A stretch of 64,000 nt of DNA from Pseudosulfitobacter pseudonitzschiae (lineage in GTDB: Bacteria; Pseudomonadota; Alphaproteobacteria; Rhodobacterales; Rhodobacteraceae): contig NZ_CP022415.1 in NCBI RefSeq assembly GCF_002222635.1, forward strand, positions 372,001 to 436,000. Reading direction: 5' to 3'. The translations under genes and the position numbers were made by a program. This document shows, one piece after another, positions 35,326-44,214 of the stretch (its first letter is position 1; each line of letters begins with the position of its first letter). The notes beneath the pieces are model-generated. The model ran no database searches, had not been told where the DNA came from, and saw nothing but the letters and a program-made list of their open reading frames with translations.

Positions 35326-35495
35326 TCCGTATTTTTGTATTTTTGACCGCCATCGCTGGGTTGGCTGCCTGTGATCCCGGCGCATCATCGCGTGAGGCAC
35401 AGCGCGCACCCAACGACCGCCAGCAACCTTCGGTGACCGAACCGGGGTTGCATGTGTCCGGATTTGCCAAAGTCGGTGTGGTCAAGACGTTCTGA
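35322..35495 (+). CDS. Second small lipoprotein
   Basis: A 57-residue lipoprotein with signal peptide [17 protein letters not shown], lipobox GLAAC (Cys17), and a mature part DPGASSREAQRAPNDRQQPS then PGLHVSGFAKVGVVKTF. Its C-terminal G-x-HV-x-G pattern recalls the upstream lipoprotein, so the two may be diverged duplicates. Overlaps neighbours by ATGA and TGATG, so the whole block is translated as one unit. Confidence 0.75.
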   Translation: MIRIFVFLTAIAGLAACDPGASSREAQRAPNDRQQPSVTEPGLHVSGFAKVGVVKTF

Positions 35496-35812
35496 TGTCA
35501 GCGCTGCGCGGTGTGTATCTGGCTCTGGCGATCTGGGGTGCGGTGCATCCGATGTATTGGTTCGTGACGTGGTTTCGCAAAAACGGCTTTGACATCGGGC
35601 TGATGGTGGACGCATGGCATGTCAATGCCGCGTCCAGCGGGCTGGTCTGGGATCTGACGATTGCCGCGATCACCCTGACCGTTTGGATTTGCTCCGAAGT
35701 TTGGGTGCGTCGCAACTGGCTGGCGCTGATCGCCATTCCCGCCACGTTTTGCATCGGGGTCAGTTGCGGTTTGCCGCTTTATCTGTTCTTGCGGACGCGG
35801 GCCATAACGTGA
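35495..35812 (+). CDS. DUF2834 membrane protein
   Basis: A 105-residue protein with three membrane segments: VYLALAIWGAVHPMYWFVTWF, VWDLTIAAITLTVWICSEVW and WLALIAIPATFCIGVSCGLPLYLFL. The pattern of small three-helix proteins with PxxWF near the first helix and GLPLYLFLR at the end is that of DUF2834, which has no known function. Its ATG overlaps the lipoprotein stop. It closes the argH transcript. Confidence 0.8.
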   Translation: MSALRGVYLALAIWGAVHPMYWFVTWFRKNGFDIGLMVDAWHVNAASSGLVWDLTIAAITLTVWICSEVWVRRNWLALIAIPATFCIGVSCGLPLYLFLRTRAIT

Positions 35813-35929
35813 TCCCGCCCTCTGAATGGTCTCTGATTTGAGCGATTTCAGAAACAGTCCTGCCAAATTTACGCCATTATCTCGTACTATTCTTGCCAAA
35901 ACAGGTACAAGACAGCAGGGCAATTGGCA

Positions 35930-37129
35930 ATGAATATGCAAACCCACCCGCAAAAGGCGCTTTTGGCGGCCCCGCCAAACCCTGCACCCGCCGCCAGCCA
36001 GACTATGATCGAAGTGGCCCGCAAACACGGGGTCAGCCCGGTGCGGCAAATGCGCGAGATGTGGACGCTGAAACGTGGCCCCGGCAAGCTTGAAGGTCAC
36101 GAATACCACGCCACTGGTGTTTATGTGCCTGACATGGCGATGGATGACAAAAAGACTTATGTGGGTCGTATCGGCAGCTATAATATCAATGTGCGCCTGT
36201 CGCCTCCCAAGCTGACGGAAACCCGTGCGTTTCTGCGCGACAAGGTGATGTATACCGCATTGTTGACACAGTTGAGCTTGCCCACAACCACCACGCAAGC
36301 GGTGGTGTCTGCACGTCGTGTGTTTGGTGCGATTCCAGCGCTGCGCAACCCTGACGCTGTGGCGCAGTTTTTGCAAAATGAAGCTGTCTATCCGATCTTT
36401 GCCAAACCTTGCGAAGGCGCGGGCAGTGTCGGATCAGCCCTGATCACCGGTCTGGATCGTGGCGCGGGCCTGCTGCATCTGGGCAATGGCCGCGATGTGG
36501 GTCTGGACAGTTTTGCCCACGAGATTTTCCACGACTATCCAGAAGGGTTCATCCTGCAATCAGCGATCCGCCAGCATCCCGATATGGCCGCCATGACGGG
36601 TGATGCGGTTGGCACATTGCGGATTGTCACGCTGCGGGATGCGCATGGTGTTTCAATGCTGTATACCGTATGGAAGGTGCCCTCACCAAAGGCGATGTCC
36701 GACAATTTCTGGCAGGCAGGCAGCATGGTCGCCGAGGTCGACGACACAGGGCGCGTGGTGCGTTGCAACAAGGGCAGCGGCTTGAGCGCCGAGTGGATCG
36801 ACATGCATCCGGTGTCGCAGCGTCCCTTTGCGGGGTTTCAGATCCCCCACTGGGATCAGGTCCAGCACGTCGCGCAACAGGCGCATATGATGTTCCCTGA
36901 ATTTGGTATCGTCGGGTGGGACATGGCCGTTGGACCACAAGGTCCGGTGATCGTGGAATGTAACGACAACCCGTTCCATACGCTGTACCAGTTGGCCACG
37001 GGGCGCGGCATCCTGAACACAGACTTTACCCCAAAGCTGGACGCGGCGGCGGCAGAGTCTCAGGCAATCCTGCGCGGCAAGGTCGCAATCTTTCAGGCGC
37101 GCGAAAAGGCCAAGAAGCGCAAAGCGTGA
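35930..37129 (+). CDS. Sugar-transfer-associated ATP-grasp family protein
   Basis: A 399-residue protein of the ATP-grasp fold. Signs are YPIFAKPCEGAGSVGSALI (nucleotide-binding Lys and Gly-rich loop), FILQSAIRQHPDMAAMTGDAVGTLRIVTLRD, and the Mg-binding end VGWDMAVGPQGPVIVECNDNPFHTLYQ with the catalytic E-x-N. This is the ATPgrasp_ST pattern, usually in capsule or O-antigen loci, yet no glycan genes are near. ATG 35930 preferred over TTG 35924. It ends 36 bases before lysA. The reaction, probably ligation of an acid to an amine, is unknown. Confidence 0.82.
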   Translation: MNMQTHPQKALLAAPPNPAPAASQTMIEVARKHGVSPVRQMREMWTLKRGPGKLEGHEYHATGVYVPDMAMDDKKTYVGRIGSYNINVRLSPPKLTETRAFLRDKVMYTALLTQLSLPTTTTQAVVSARRVFGAIPALRNPDAVAQFLQNEAVYPIFAKPCEGAGSVGSALITGLDRGAGLLHLGNGRDVGLDSFAHEIFHDYPEGFILQSAIRQHPDMAAMTGDAVGTLRIVTLRDAHGVSMLYTVWKVPSPKAMSDNFWQAGSMVAEVDDTGRVVRCNKGSGLSAEWIDMHPVSQRPFAGFQIPHWDQVQHVAQQAHMMFPEFGIVGWDMAVGPQGPVIVECNDNPFHTLYQLATGRGILNTDFTPKLDAAAAESQAILRGKVAIFQAREKAKKRKA

Positions 37130-37165
37130 TTGATCCTGCGCCGCCGCTGGATTAAGCGGTCTGGC

Positions 37166-38431
37166 ATGGATCATTTTCTGTATCGCAATGGCGCTTTGTA
37201 CGCCGAGGATGTCCCGGTGGCCGACATTGCCGCCGCCGTTGGCACACCGTTTTATGTCTATTCCACCGCCACCCTGTTGCGCCATTACCACCTGTTCGAC
37301 GAGGCGCTCGAGGGTATGGACCACATGGTGTGCTACGCGATGAAGGCGGCCAGCAATCAGGCCATCCTCAAGACTTTGGGCGATGCAGGGGCGGGCATGG
37401 ACGTGGTCTCGGGCGGGGAATACCGCCGCGCGCGCGCCGCAGGCGTGCCGGGCGAGCGGATCGTGTTCAGCGGTGTCGGCAAGACGGCGGACGAAATGCG
37501 CACAGCGCTTGAGGGTGGCATTCGCCAGTTCAATGTCGAATCCGAGCCGGAAATGGAAATGCTCAGCGCTGTGGCTGTCAGCATGGGCAAGGTGGCTCCG
37601 ATCACCATCCGCGTAAATCCTGACGTTGATGCAAAAACACATGCCAAAATTGCCACCGGCAAATCCGAGAACAAATTCGGCATTCCCATCGCTCGTGCCC
37701 GCGCGGTCTATGCCCATGCGGCCAACCTTGCGGGGCTTGAGGTGATCGGCATCGACGTACACATCGGCAGCCAACTGACCGATCTGACCCCGTTCGAGGC
37801 CGCCTATCAGAAGGTTGCAGACCTGACCGTGCAACTGCGCGCGGATGGTCACACTATCCGCCGTCTGGATCTGGGGGGCGGTCTGGGCATCCCGTATGAG
37901 CGGTCGAACGCGGCCCCGCCGTTGCCGACGGATTATGGCGCGATGGTCAAGCGTACGCTGGGACATCTGGAGTGCGAGGTCGAGATCGAGCCGGGCCGTC
38001 TGATCGCGGGCAATGCGGGTTTGATGGTCAGCAAGGTGATCTATGTGAAATCCGGCGAAGGCCGCGATTTCCTGATCCTTGACGGTGCGATGAACGACCT
38101 GATCCGGCCTGCGATGTATGACGCTTATCATGACATCATACCAGTTGTTGAGCCCGAGGCGGGAACCGAACAGCAACCTTATGATGTGGTTGGGCCCGTT
38201 TGCGAATCCGGTGACACCTTTGCCAAGCGGCGGATGATGCCGGCGCTGGCTGCGGATGATCTTGTGGCATTCCGCAGTGCCGGTGCCTATGGCGCCGTCA
38301 TGAGCAGCGAGTATAATTCGCGGCCCCTGATACCGGAAGTTCTGGTGAAAGGTGATCAATTCGCGGTTATCCGCTCACGCCCGACCTTTGACGAAATGAT
38401 AAATCGCGATACCATTCCCGAATGGGTGTGA
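37166..38431 (+). CDS. lysA: Diaminopimelate decarboxylase
   Basis: A 421-residue PLP enzyme that makes L-lysine from meso-diaminopimelate, the last lysine step. Motifs: CYAMKAASN with the PLP Lys60; GIDVHIGSQLTD; LDLGGGLGIPY; EPGRLIAGNAG; and GPVCESGDTFAK with the substrate-binding Cys from the partner subunit. ATG 37166 is where the family starts (MDHFLYRNG). Full length. It follows the argH block after the ATP-grasp gene. Confidence 0.97.
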   Translation: MDHFLYRNGALYAEDVPVADIAAAVGTPFYVYSTATLLRHYHLFDEALEGMDHMVCYAMKAASNQAILKTLGDAGAGMDVVSGGEYRRARAAGVPGERIVFSGVGKTADEMRTALEGGIRQFNVESEPEMEMLSAVAVSMGKVAPITIRVNPDVDAKTHAKIATGKSENKFGIPIARARAVYAHAANLAGLEVIGIDVHIGSQLTDLTPFEAAYQKVADLTVQLRADGHTIRRLDLGGGLGIPYERSNAAPPLPTDYGAMVKRTLGHLECEVEIEPGRLIAGNAGLMVSKVIYVKSGEGRDFLILDGAMNDLIRPAMYDAYHDIIPVVEPEAGTEQQPYDVVGPVCESGDTFAKRRMMPALAADDLVAFRSAGAYGAVMSSEYNSRPLIPEVLVKGDQFAVIRSRPTFDEMINRDTIPEWV

Positions 38432-38453
38432 CGCGTCCGCGTGTCGCCCTATG

Positions 38454-38469
38454 TCATACTCAAGTATGA
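38454..38469. repeat. Inverted repeat TCATACT-CA-AGTATGA upstream of DUF4175 gene
   Basis: A perfect 7-base inverted repeat with a 2-base centre, 14 bases before the ATG of the DUF4175 gene and 22 bases after lysA. As an RNA hairpin its loop would be too tight, so an operator is likelier. No regulator is assigned. Confidence 0.45.
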
Positions 38470-38483
38470 GGTAACGTCGACAC

Positions 38484-41072
38484 ATGGCCAATTCTTCCCG
38501 ACCTGACACGCCCGCAGGGCTGCGCGCCTTGCGCTGGCCCTTGCGGTTGACGTGGGCTGGGATGCTGGCAGAGAACCTGTCGCGCGCGTTGTGGCCCTTG
38601 CTGGCGGTGGTCTTTACAGTGCTGGCGATGCTGATGCTGGGCCTGCATGATATCGTCTTGATCGAAGTGGTTTGGAGCGCAGCGGTGCTCAGTGGCCTCG
38701 CGGCTGCTGCCGCGTTGGTTTACGCGTTTCGGCAGTTCCGTTTGCCCACATGGGCGCAGGCCCTGACCCGGTTGGATGCCAGTCTGCCGGGGCGACCCAT
38801 TCAGGCATTGATGGACGATCAGGCGATTGGCCTCGGCGATGCGGCCTCGGCTGCGGTCTGGGCTGCGCACCAGAAACGTATGGCTGCGCGCGCGTCGCAG
38901 GCCCGCGCCGTGCCGGGCGATCTGCGTGTCGCGCGGTATGACCCATTTGCCCTGCGCTATGTGGCGTTGCTGGCCTTTGTGGTGGCGCTGCTGTTCGGGT
39001 CGATCTGGCGCGTGGGAACGGTCACAGAGATGACACCGGGCGGCGGAGGGCTGGCCACCGGTCCGGTCTGGGAGGGCTGGGCCGAAAGCCCACGCTACAC
39101 CGGATTGCCCACGATCTATCTTAACGACATCCCGCAAGGAACGCTGAAACTGCCTGTGGGCAGCCTGATCACCCTGCGTCTTTATGGCGAAGTGGGCGCG
39201 CTGACCGTGTCCGAAACAGTGTCGGGCCGCGTGGGTGACGTGCCGCCCGCCTCGGGAGCTGCGCATGATTTTACCGTGACGCAAAGCGGTGACATTTCGG
39301 TCAACGGCCCCGGCGGGCGCAACTGGCAGGTGGCCGTGGTGCCCGATGATGCGCCGTCTGTACTGATCCTTGATGATCCCGAACGCGCAGCGCTGGGCGA
39401 GATGACTTTGCCGTTCTCTGCCAATGATGACTATGGAGTCGAGGCGGGTGAGGCGCGGATTGCGCTGGACCTGGCCAATGTTGACCGCATCTATGGACTG
39501 ATCCCCGAACCCGAGGACCGTCCCGAAATTATCGTACCCTTGCCGATGCCCATCGCTGGCGATCGCCGCGCGTTCGAGGAAAATCTGGTCGAGGATTTCT
39601 CGGAGCATCCCTGGGCCAATCTGCCAGTCACGATCACGCTGAGCGTTCTGGACGCCGCCGAACAGCAAACCCAATCGGTCCCGCGCGAGATCACCTTGCC
39701 CGGCCGTCGCTTTTTTGATCCGCTGGCCGCAGCCATCATCGAGATGCGCCGCGATCTGCTGTGGAACCGCAGCAACGCTGAACGCAGTGCGCAGGTGTTG
39801 CGCGCGATCAGCTACAGGCCGGACGAGGTGTTTCGCAAGGAAACCCGGTATTTGAAGCTGCGTCAGGCCATCCGCCAGATGGAGACGTTGGCCAACTACG
39901 GTATGAATGACGAACAGCAACAGGCCTTGGCTGACGACCTGTGGAAACTGGCAATTGAACTGGAAGAAGGCGATTTGGCCGATGCGTTGGACCGGATGCG
40001 GCAGGCACAGGAACGTCTGGAACAGGCCATGCGCGAAGGCGCGTCCGAGGCCGAAATCGCGGAGCTGATGAACGAATTGCGCCGCGCTACCGAGGATTAC
40101 CTTAAACAGTTGGGGGAACAGGCCCAGCGCGAGGCCGAACAGAACGGTGACCAGCAACAGGGCCAGCAGGACGGCATGCAGATGACGCAAGACGACTTGC
40201 AACGCATGATGGACCGTATTCAGGAACTGATGGAACAAGGCCGCATGGCCGAGGCCGAAGAGGCGCTGCGCGAGCTTCAGGAAATGATGGAGAACATGCG
40301 TGTCACCCAAGGGCAGGGTCAAAACGGTCAAAGCCCAGGTGAACAGGCGATGGAAGGTCTGTCAGAAACCCTGCGCGATCAACAGGGGCTGAGCGACGAG
40401 GCCTTTCGTGATCTGCAAGAACAGTTCAACCCCGATGCGCAGGCCGGAGAAAGCCAAGGCAATCGTGGCCGCAGCGGCAGTCAGGGCGAGGGCCAGCAGC
40501 ACAGTCAGGGTGAGGGCGGCGAAGGCAGCGAAGGCGCGCAGAATGGTGACCAGCGAGGGCAGGGCGCGGAACAGGGCGGCGGATCGCTGGCCGACCGCCA
40601 GCAGGCGCTGCGTGACGAATTGAATCGCCAACAAGGCAACATGCCTGGTGCAGGGACACCCGAAGGCGACGCCGCGCGCGAGGCGCTGGACCGCGCAGGC
40701 CGTGCGATGGAAGGGGCCGAAGAGGCACTGCGCAATGGCGACAATGCCGGAGCCATCGACAATCAGGCCCAAGCAATGGAAGCGCTGCGCGAAGGTATGC
40801 GGGCTCTGGGCGAGGCGATGGCGCAGGAAGAACGTGACAGCCAGCCGGGCCAAGGCACAGCCCAGGGCGACCGCCGCGCCGAAGCGCGTGATCCGCTGGG
40901 CCGCACGCCCGGCGCAAATGGCGGCACCGGCACCGAGGAAGGGCTGTTGCAAGGCGAAGACGTTTATCGCCGCGCCCGCGAATTGCTGGACGAAATCCGC
41001 CGCCGTTCGGCGCAGGGAGAGCGACCGGAAGTCGAACTGGACTATCTGGAACGGCTGCTGGACCGGTTCTGA
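38484..41072 (+). CDS. DUF4175 domain-containing membrane protein (TIGR02302 type)
   Basis: An 862-residue protein found after lysA in many alphaproteobacteria. Three membrane segments lie near residues 30-50, 55-75 and 155-175. A periplasmic beta-rich domain contains GWAESPRYTGLPTIYLND and LPFSANDDYGVEAGEARI. A long helical and low-complexity part from about residue 500 on is rich in Gln, Glu, Gly and Asn (QQQGQQDGMQMTQDDLQRMM, then a Gly/Gln stretch about 640-720). It ends LDYLERLLDRF. Function is unknown; the charged repetitive tail looks like a flexible envelope linker. GC content stays like its neighbours. Confidence 0.9.
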   Translation: MANSSRPDTPAGLRALRWPLRLTWAGMLAENLSRALWPLLAVVFTVLAMLMLGLHDIVLIEVVWSAAVLSGLAAAAALVYAFRQFRLPTWAQALTRLDASLPGRPIQALMDDQAIGLGDAASAAVWAAHQKRMAARASQARAVPGDLRVARYDPFALRYVALLAFVVALLFGSIWRVGTVTEMTPGGGGLATGPVWEGWAESPRYTGLPTIYLNDIPQGTLKLPVGSLITLRLYGEVGALTVSETVSGRVGDVPPASGAAHDFTVTQSGDISVNGPGGRNWQVAVVPDDAPSVLILDDPERAALGEMTLPFSANDDYGVEAGEARIALDLANVDRIYGLIPEPEDRPEIIVPLPMPIAGDRRAFEENLVEDFSEHPWANLPVTITLSVLDAAEQQTQSVPREITLPGRRFFDPLAAAIIEMRRDLLWNRSNAERSAQVLRAISYRPDEVFRKETRYLKLRQAIRQMETLANYGMNDEQQQALADDLWKLAIELEEGDLADALDRMRQAQERLEQAMREGASEAEIAELMNELRRATEDYLKQLGEQAQREAEQNGDQQQGQQDGMQMTQDDLQRMMDRIQELMEQGRMAEAEEALRELQEMMENMRVTQGQGQNGQSPGEQAMEGLSETLRDQQGLSDEAFRDLQEQFNPDAQAGESQGNRGRSGSQGEGQQHSQGEGGEGSEGAQNGDQRGQGAEQGGGSLADRQQALRDELNRQQGNMPGAGTPEGDAAREALDRAGRAMEGAEEALRNGDNAGAIDNQAQAMEALREGMRALGEAMAQEERDSQPGQGTAQGDRRAEARDPLGRTPGANGGTGTEEGLLQGEDVYRRARELLDEIRRRSAQGERPEVELDYLERLLDRF

Positions 41073-41125
41073 CGGTGCTGGAAGATATTCCTAGGCATAG
41101 AGAATACTAAAAATCGTGAGAGCGT

Positions 41126-41644
41126 ATGCCGATAGAAATCAGACCGCTGACACCGGAAGATGCTGAAACCGCTGCGGAAATTTTCTTTGATGCTGTGCAT
41201 TATGGAACCGCCGACGTTTATTCGCTTGAGCAGCGAACGGCGTGGGCTGGGCGTGTCGTCAACCCGAATGGATGGTTGCGCAAGTTTGAAAACACATCAG
41301 GATTTGCAGCAGACATCGACGATTCAATGGTCGGATTTATGACCTTAGATGCAGCAGGTTACATTGATCTCGCATTTGTTAAAGCTGAACTATCGGGGCG
41401 AGGAATAGGCAAGTTGCTCTATCGTCAAATTGAAGCAAGGGCTAAAGCGGAGAACCTTCCAAGGCTGACCTCCGAGGCCAGCACAAAGGCTAAGCCGTTC
41501 TTTATGCGAATGGGATGGCAAGTCGACAAAGAGCAAGCGGTTACTAAAAATGGAATATCCTTAACCAATTTCAAGATGTCGAAGCAGTTGGACGCGATCT
41601 GCAGGTCTGCTTCGTCCCGCACCACTGCCAAGCAGCGCGGCTAA
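41126..41644 (+). CDS. GNAT family N-acetyltransferase
   Basis: A 172-residue acetyl-CoA-dependent N-acetyltransferase. It starts IEIRPLTPEDAETAAEIFF; the acetyl-CoA loop is FVKAELSGRGIGKLLYRQIEARA; and a PFFMRMGWQVDKEQ strand closes the fold. Codons are clearly more A/T-rich (AAT, TTT, GAA, AAA) than in the genes on both sides, a sign of recent acquisition. No partner gene is nearby, and the acceptor is unknown. Confidence 0.87.
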   Translation: MPIEIRPLTPEDAETAAEIFFDAVHYGTADVYSLEQRTAWAGRVVNPNGWLRKFENTSGFAADIDDSMVGFMTLDAAGYIDLAFVKAELSGRGIGKLLYRQIEARAKAENLPRLTSEASTKAKPFFMRMGWQVDKEQAVTKNGISLTNFKMSKQLDAICRSASSRTTAKQRG

Positions 41645-41668
41645 GGTGTGGCTGGTGTGGGGTTCAGC

Positions 41669-42463
41669 CTAGGAGGCTGCGGTTGTGTCCAACCACATCA
41701 GCAGGCTGGTCACCTGACTGTCCAACCAGACCCGGGCCTGATCAATGGTGCCGACATAATCTTTCATCACCGGCTCAAGCGCCGGGAGAGCGGCGGTAAT
41801 TTGCGGGCTGTAGACATATAGCACCGCCAGCACAGCCACGATCAGCAAAGATGTGACAAACCCGCGCCGGAAGCCGCGTTTTTGGCGCTCGCGAACGGGG
41901 GCATCGGGGGTCGGATCGCCTTTGGCGATCTGGCGGTCGCCGGTCGAGCGTAGGGTCGAATTGATCTCTTCGATGTCAGGCAGCAAATCGCGGCGCGACC
42001 CTGCGGCGGCGGCTGCCGCAGCTTCGGCAGCTGCGGTCGCGGCGGGTGGTTCCTGACCGCGCATCCGCGCCATCCGGTCGCGCGCTTCGCGGGTGCGGCG
42101 GGAGGCTTCGTCATCGCGCAAGCCGTTGCCTTCCGCCAGACCGAGATCCGGCTGGCTTTCCAATCCTTCGCTTTGGCGGACACGCGCCTCTGCTTCGGCT
42201 TCGGCGCGCAGGATGTCGGATACCGCAGGGTCCAATGTGCGGCGCTTCGGCTCTGGCGTGGGCACGCGCTCTTCTCCGGCCGCAGGCGTGTCTGGCAGGG
42301 GCGCTGCAACCTCGTCTTCGCCGGACTCGGGGGACGTTTGGTCAGGATGGTTTTGAAACCACGTCTGCCCGCAATTAGAGCATTGCACATCCCGACCGTC
42401 GGACGGAATGACCTCGTCCGGAACTTCATATTGTGCATCGCAATTTGGACAAACCAGCCGCAT
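41669..42463 (-). CDS. Zinc-ribbon (MJ0042-type) membrane protein
   Basis: A 264-residue protein. The N-terminus is a CxxC zinc ribbon of the MJ0042 type (MRLVCPNCDAQYEVPDEVI, then VQCSNCGQTWF). A disordered, Pro/Glu/Ala-rich linker occupies about residues 45-200. One membrane segment follows near 225-243 (TSLLIVAVLAVLYVYSPQI), then a short tail. Alphaproteobacterial relatives lie next to ftsE, as here, where ftsE starts 163 bases away in the opposite direction. The function is unknown; the layout suggests a cytoplasmic ribbon tethered to the membrane, with the short tail outside. Confidence 0.85.
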   Translation of the reverse strand: MRLVCPNCDAQYEVPDEVIPSDGRDVQCSNCGQTWFQNHPDQTSPESGEDEVAAPLPDTPAAGEERVPTPEPKRRTLDPAVSDILRAEAEAEARVRQSEGLESQPDLGLAEGNGLRDDEASRRTREARDRMARMRGQEPPAATAAAEAAAAAAAGSRRDLLPDIEEINSTLRSTGDRQIAKGDPTPDAPVRERQKRGFRRGFVTSLLIVAVLAVLYVYSPQITAALPALEPVMKDYVGTIDQARVWLDSQVTSLLMWLDTTAAS

Positions 42464-42625
42464 ATCGCCGACACTCCCCGTGTTTCACCCGTTTCACGCC
42501 CTATAGCACAGGATATGGTGTTGATCATGCGCAGAAAAGTGCAATCTCTCCTAGCCCCCCTTTGCAAGGCGCATTGAAACCGCACCGATGCTAAGGCACA
42601 ACAGGTGCATCAAGCGGGGTAAGAC

Positions 42626-43303
42626 GTGATCGAGCTAGAAAATGTGGCGTACAGCTACGGTGGCGGTGAGCTTTTGTCGGATATTTCCGTCAAACTGGCG
42701 CCGGGATCCTTTCACTTTCTGACAGGACCGTCGGGCGCGGGCAAGACCACGCTGCTGAAACTGTGCTATGGCGCTTTGCTGCCCTCTGCCGGCACGGTGC
42801 GATTGCTGGGCGCGGATGTGCGCACGCTGGAGCGTGACGACATCGCAATGCTGCGCCGCCGGATCGGTGTGGTACATCAGGACGTGCAGTTTCTGGACCA
42901 TTTACCGGTTTCGGAAAACATTGGCCTGCCTTTGACGGTGTCCGGGCGCGGTGGTGACGCCGAAAACAGTGATTTGCACGAATTGATGTCGTGGGTCGGT
43001 CTGACTGAACGGGCCAACGGCTTTCCCCCTGAATTGTCGGGAGGTGAACGCCAGCGTGCCGCGCTTGCGCGGGCGGTTATTATGTCGCCCGATATTGTGC
43101 TTGCGGACGAGCCTACGGGCAACGTCGATTGGGAAATGTCACAGCGTCTGTTGCATCTGCTGATCGAGCTGAACCGCATGGGCAAGACCGTGGTGATTGC
43201 CACCCATGACCTTTCGTTGATCCGCGCCGCCAAGGCGCAGGTGCAGGCACGGGTTTTGCGCATCGCCAACCGGCGCATCCAACTGGCAGGGGCGGATCTG
43301 TGA
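42626..43303 (+). CDS. ftsE: Cell-division ATP-binding protein FtsE
   Basis: A 225-residue ABC ATPase. Walker A GPSGAGKTT, signature LSGGERQR, Walker B DIVLADEPTGNVDWE, switch His in IATHDLSL. It couples with FtsX to control cell-wall hydrolases at the septum. The GTG start at 42626 has only a loose GGGG ribosome site. It overlaps ftsX by four bases. Normal length. Confidence 0.94.
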   Translation: MIELENVAYSYGGGELLSDISVKLAPGSFHFLTGPSGAGKTTLLKLCYGALLPSAGTVRLLGADVRTLERDDIAMLRRRIGVVHQDVQFLDHLPVSENIGLPLTVSGRGGDAENSDLHELMSWVGLTERANGFPPELSGGERQRAALARAVIMSPDIVLADEPTGNVDWEMSQRLLHLLIELNRMGKTVVIATHDLSLIRAAKAQVQARVLRIANRRIQLAGADL

Positions 43304-44214
43304 AGCTGAAAATGAACCTTGATGCCTTGCAATCGCTAACCCACAGCGACCGTCAGGCCGACCGCGTCGTACCGCCTTCGGGTTTTACTGCGCGGCTGAC
43401 GGTGTTTGCGGCGGGTGCGATGGCGTTTCTGGCGGTGTTCGCGTTGGCGCTGTCGATGGCCACCGGACGGTTGGCAAGCCAATGGAGCGCCGAACTGGCG
43501 CGCACGGCGACGGTACGTATCGTGGCGCCGCTGGACCAGCGGGCAGCCCAGACCGAGGCGGCATTGGCACTGTTGAAGACCACCGCAGGCGTCGAAAGCG
43601 CACGCGCGCTGAGTGATGAAGAACAGTCGGCGCTGTTGGCCCCGTGGTTCGGCCCTGATGTGTCTTTGGACGGGCTGCCGGTGCCACGTCTGATCGAAAT
43701 TGTAGAGACCGCCGACGGCATTGATGCTGCAGGTCTGCGGCTGCGGCTGTCTGCCGAGGTGCCGGGTGCGGTGCTGGATGACCACAGTCGCTGGCGCGAA
43801 CCTTTGGTGCGGGCCGCGTCGCGGTTGCGTCTGCTGGGGTGGATCGCCACGGCGCTGATCGTGGCCACGGTTGCCGCGATGGTAACATTGGCCGCACAGG
43901 CAGCACTGGCCGCCAATGCGCAGGTGATTGCAGTGCTGCGGCTGGTTGGGGCAACGGACCGCTATATCGCGCAGGCCTTTATCCGCCGCTTTACCCTGCG
44001 CGCCTTGGCCGGTTCGGCGGCGGGTGTAGTTGCGGGCGTTATCGCCGTGTTGCTGATGCCATCGGGGGGCAGTGAAATGTCTGGCTTTCTTACCGGACTG
44101 CGCTTTCAGGGGTTGGGATGGGTCGTGCCGTTCCTGATCCCGCCACTGACAGCATTGGTGGCCTTTTCCGCGACCGGCAGGGCGGCACGACGTACATTGG
44201 AGAACCTGTCATGA
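43300..44214 (+). CDS. ftsX: Cell-division protein FtsX
   Basis: A 304-residue permease-like partner of FtsE. Layout: N-terminal cytoplasmic part, membrane segment near residues 30-50 (FAAGAMAFLAVFALALSMA), a periplasmic domain (about 55-170), and three more membrane segments (LGWIATALIVATVAAMV; ALAGSAAGVVAGVIAVLL; VVPFLIPPLTALVAF). A VLRLVGATDRYIAQAFIRRF stretch matches the conserved FtsX cytoplasmic loop. GTG start overlapping ftsE; ATGA overlap with the next gene. Confidence 0.92.
   Translation: MKLKMNLDALQSLTHSDRQADRVVPPSGFTARLTVFAAGAMAFLAVFALALSMATGRLASQWSAELARTATVRIVAPLDQRAAQTEAALALLKTTAGVESARALSDEEQSALLAPWFGPDVSLDGLPVPRLIEIVETADGIDAAGLRLRLSAEVPGAVLDDHSRWREPLVRAASRLRLLGWIATALIVATVAAMVTLAAQAALAANAQVIAVLRLVGATDRYIAQAFIRRFTLRALAGSAAGVVAGVIAVLLMPSGGSEMSGFLTGLRFQGLGWVVPFLIPPLTALVAFSATGRAARRTLENLS

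Noticed and set aside
36683-38359. A long minus-strand frame over the ATP-grasp and lysA genes
   Set aside because: It crosses two real genes on the other strand and shows no recognisable domain.
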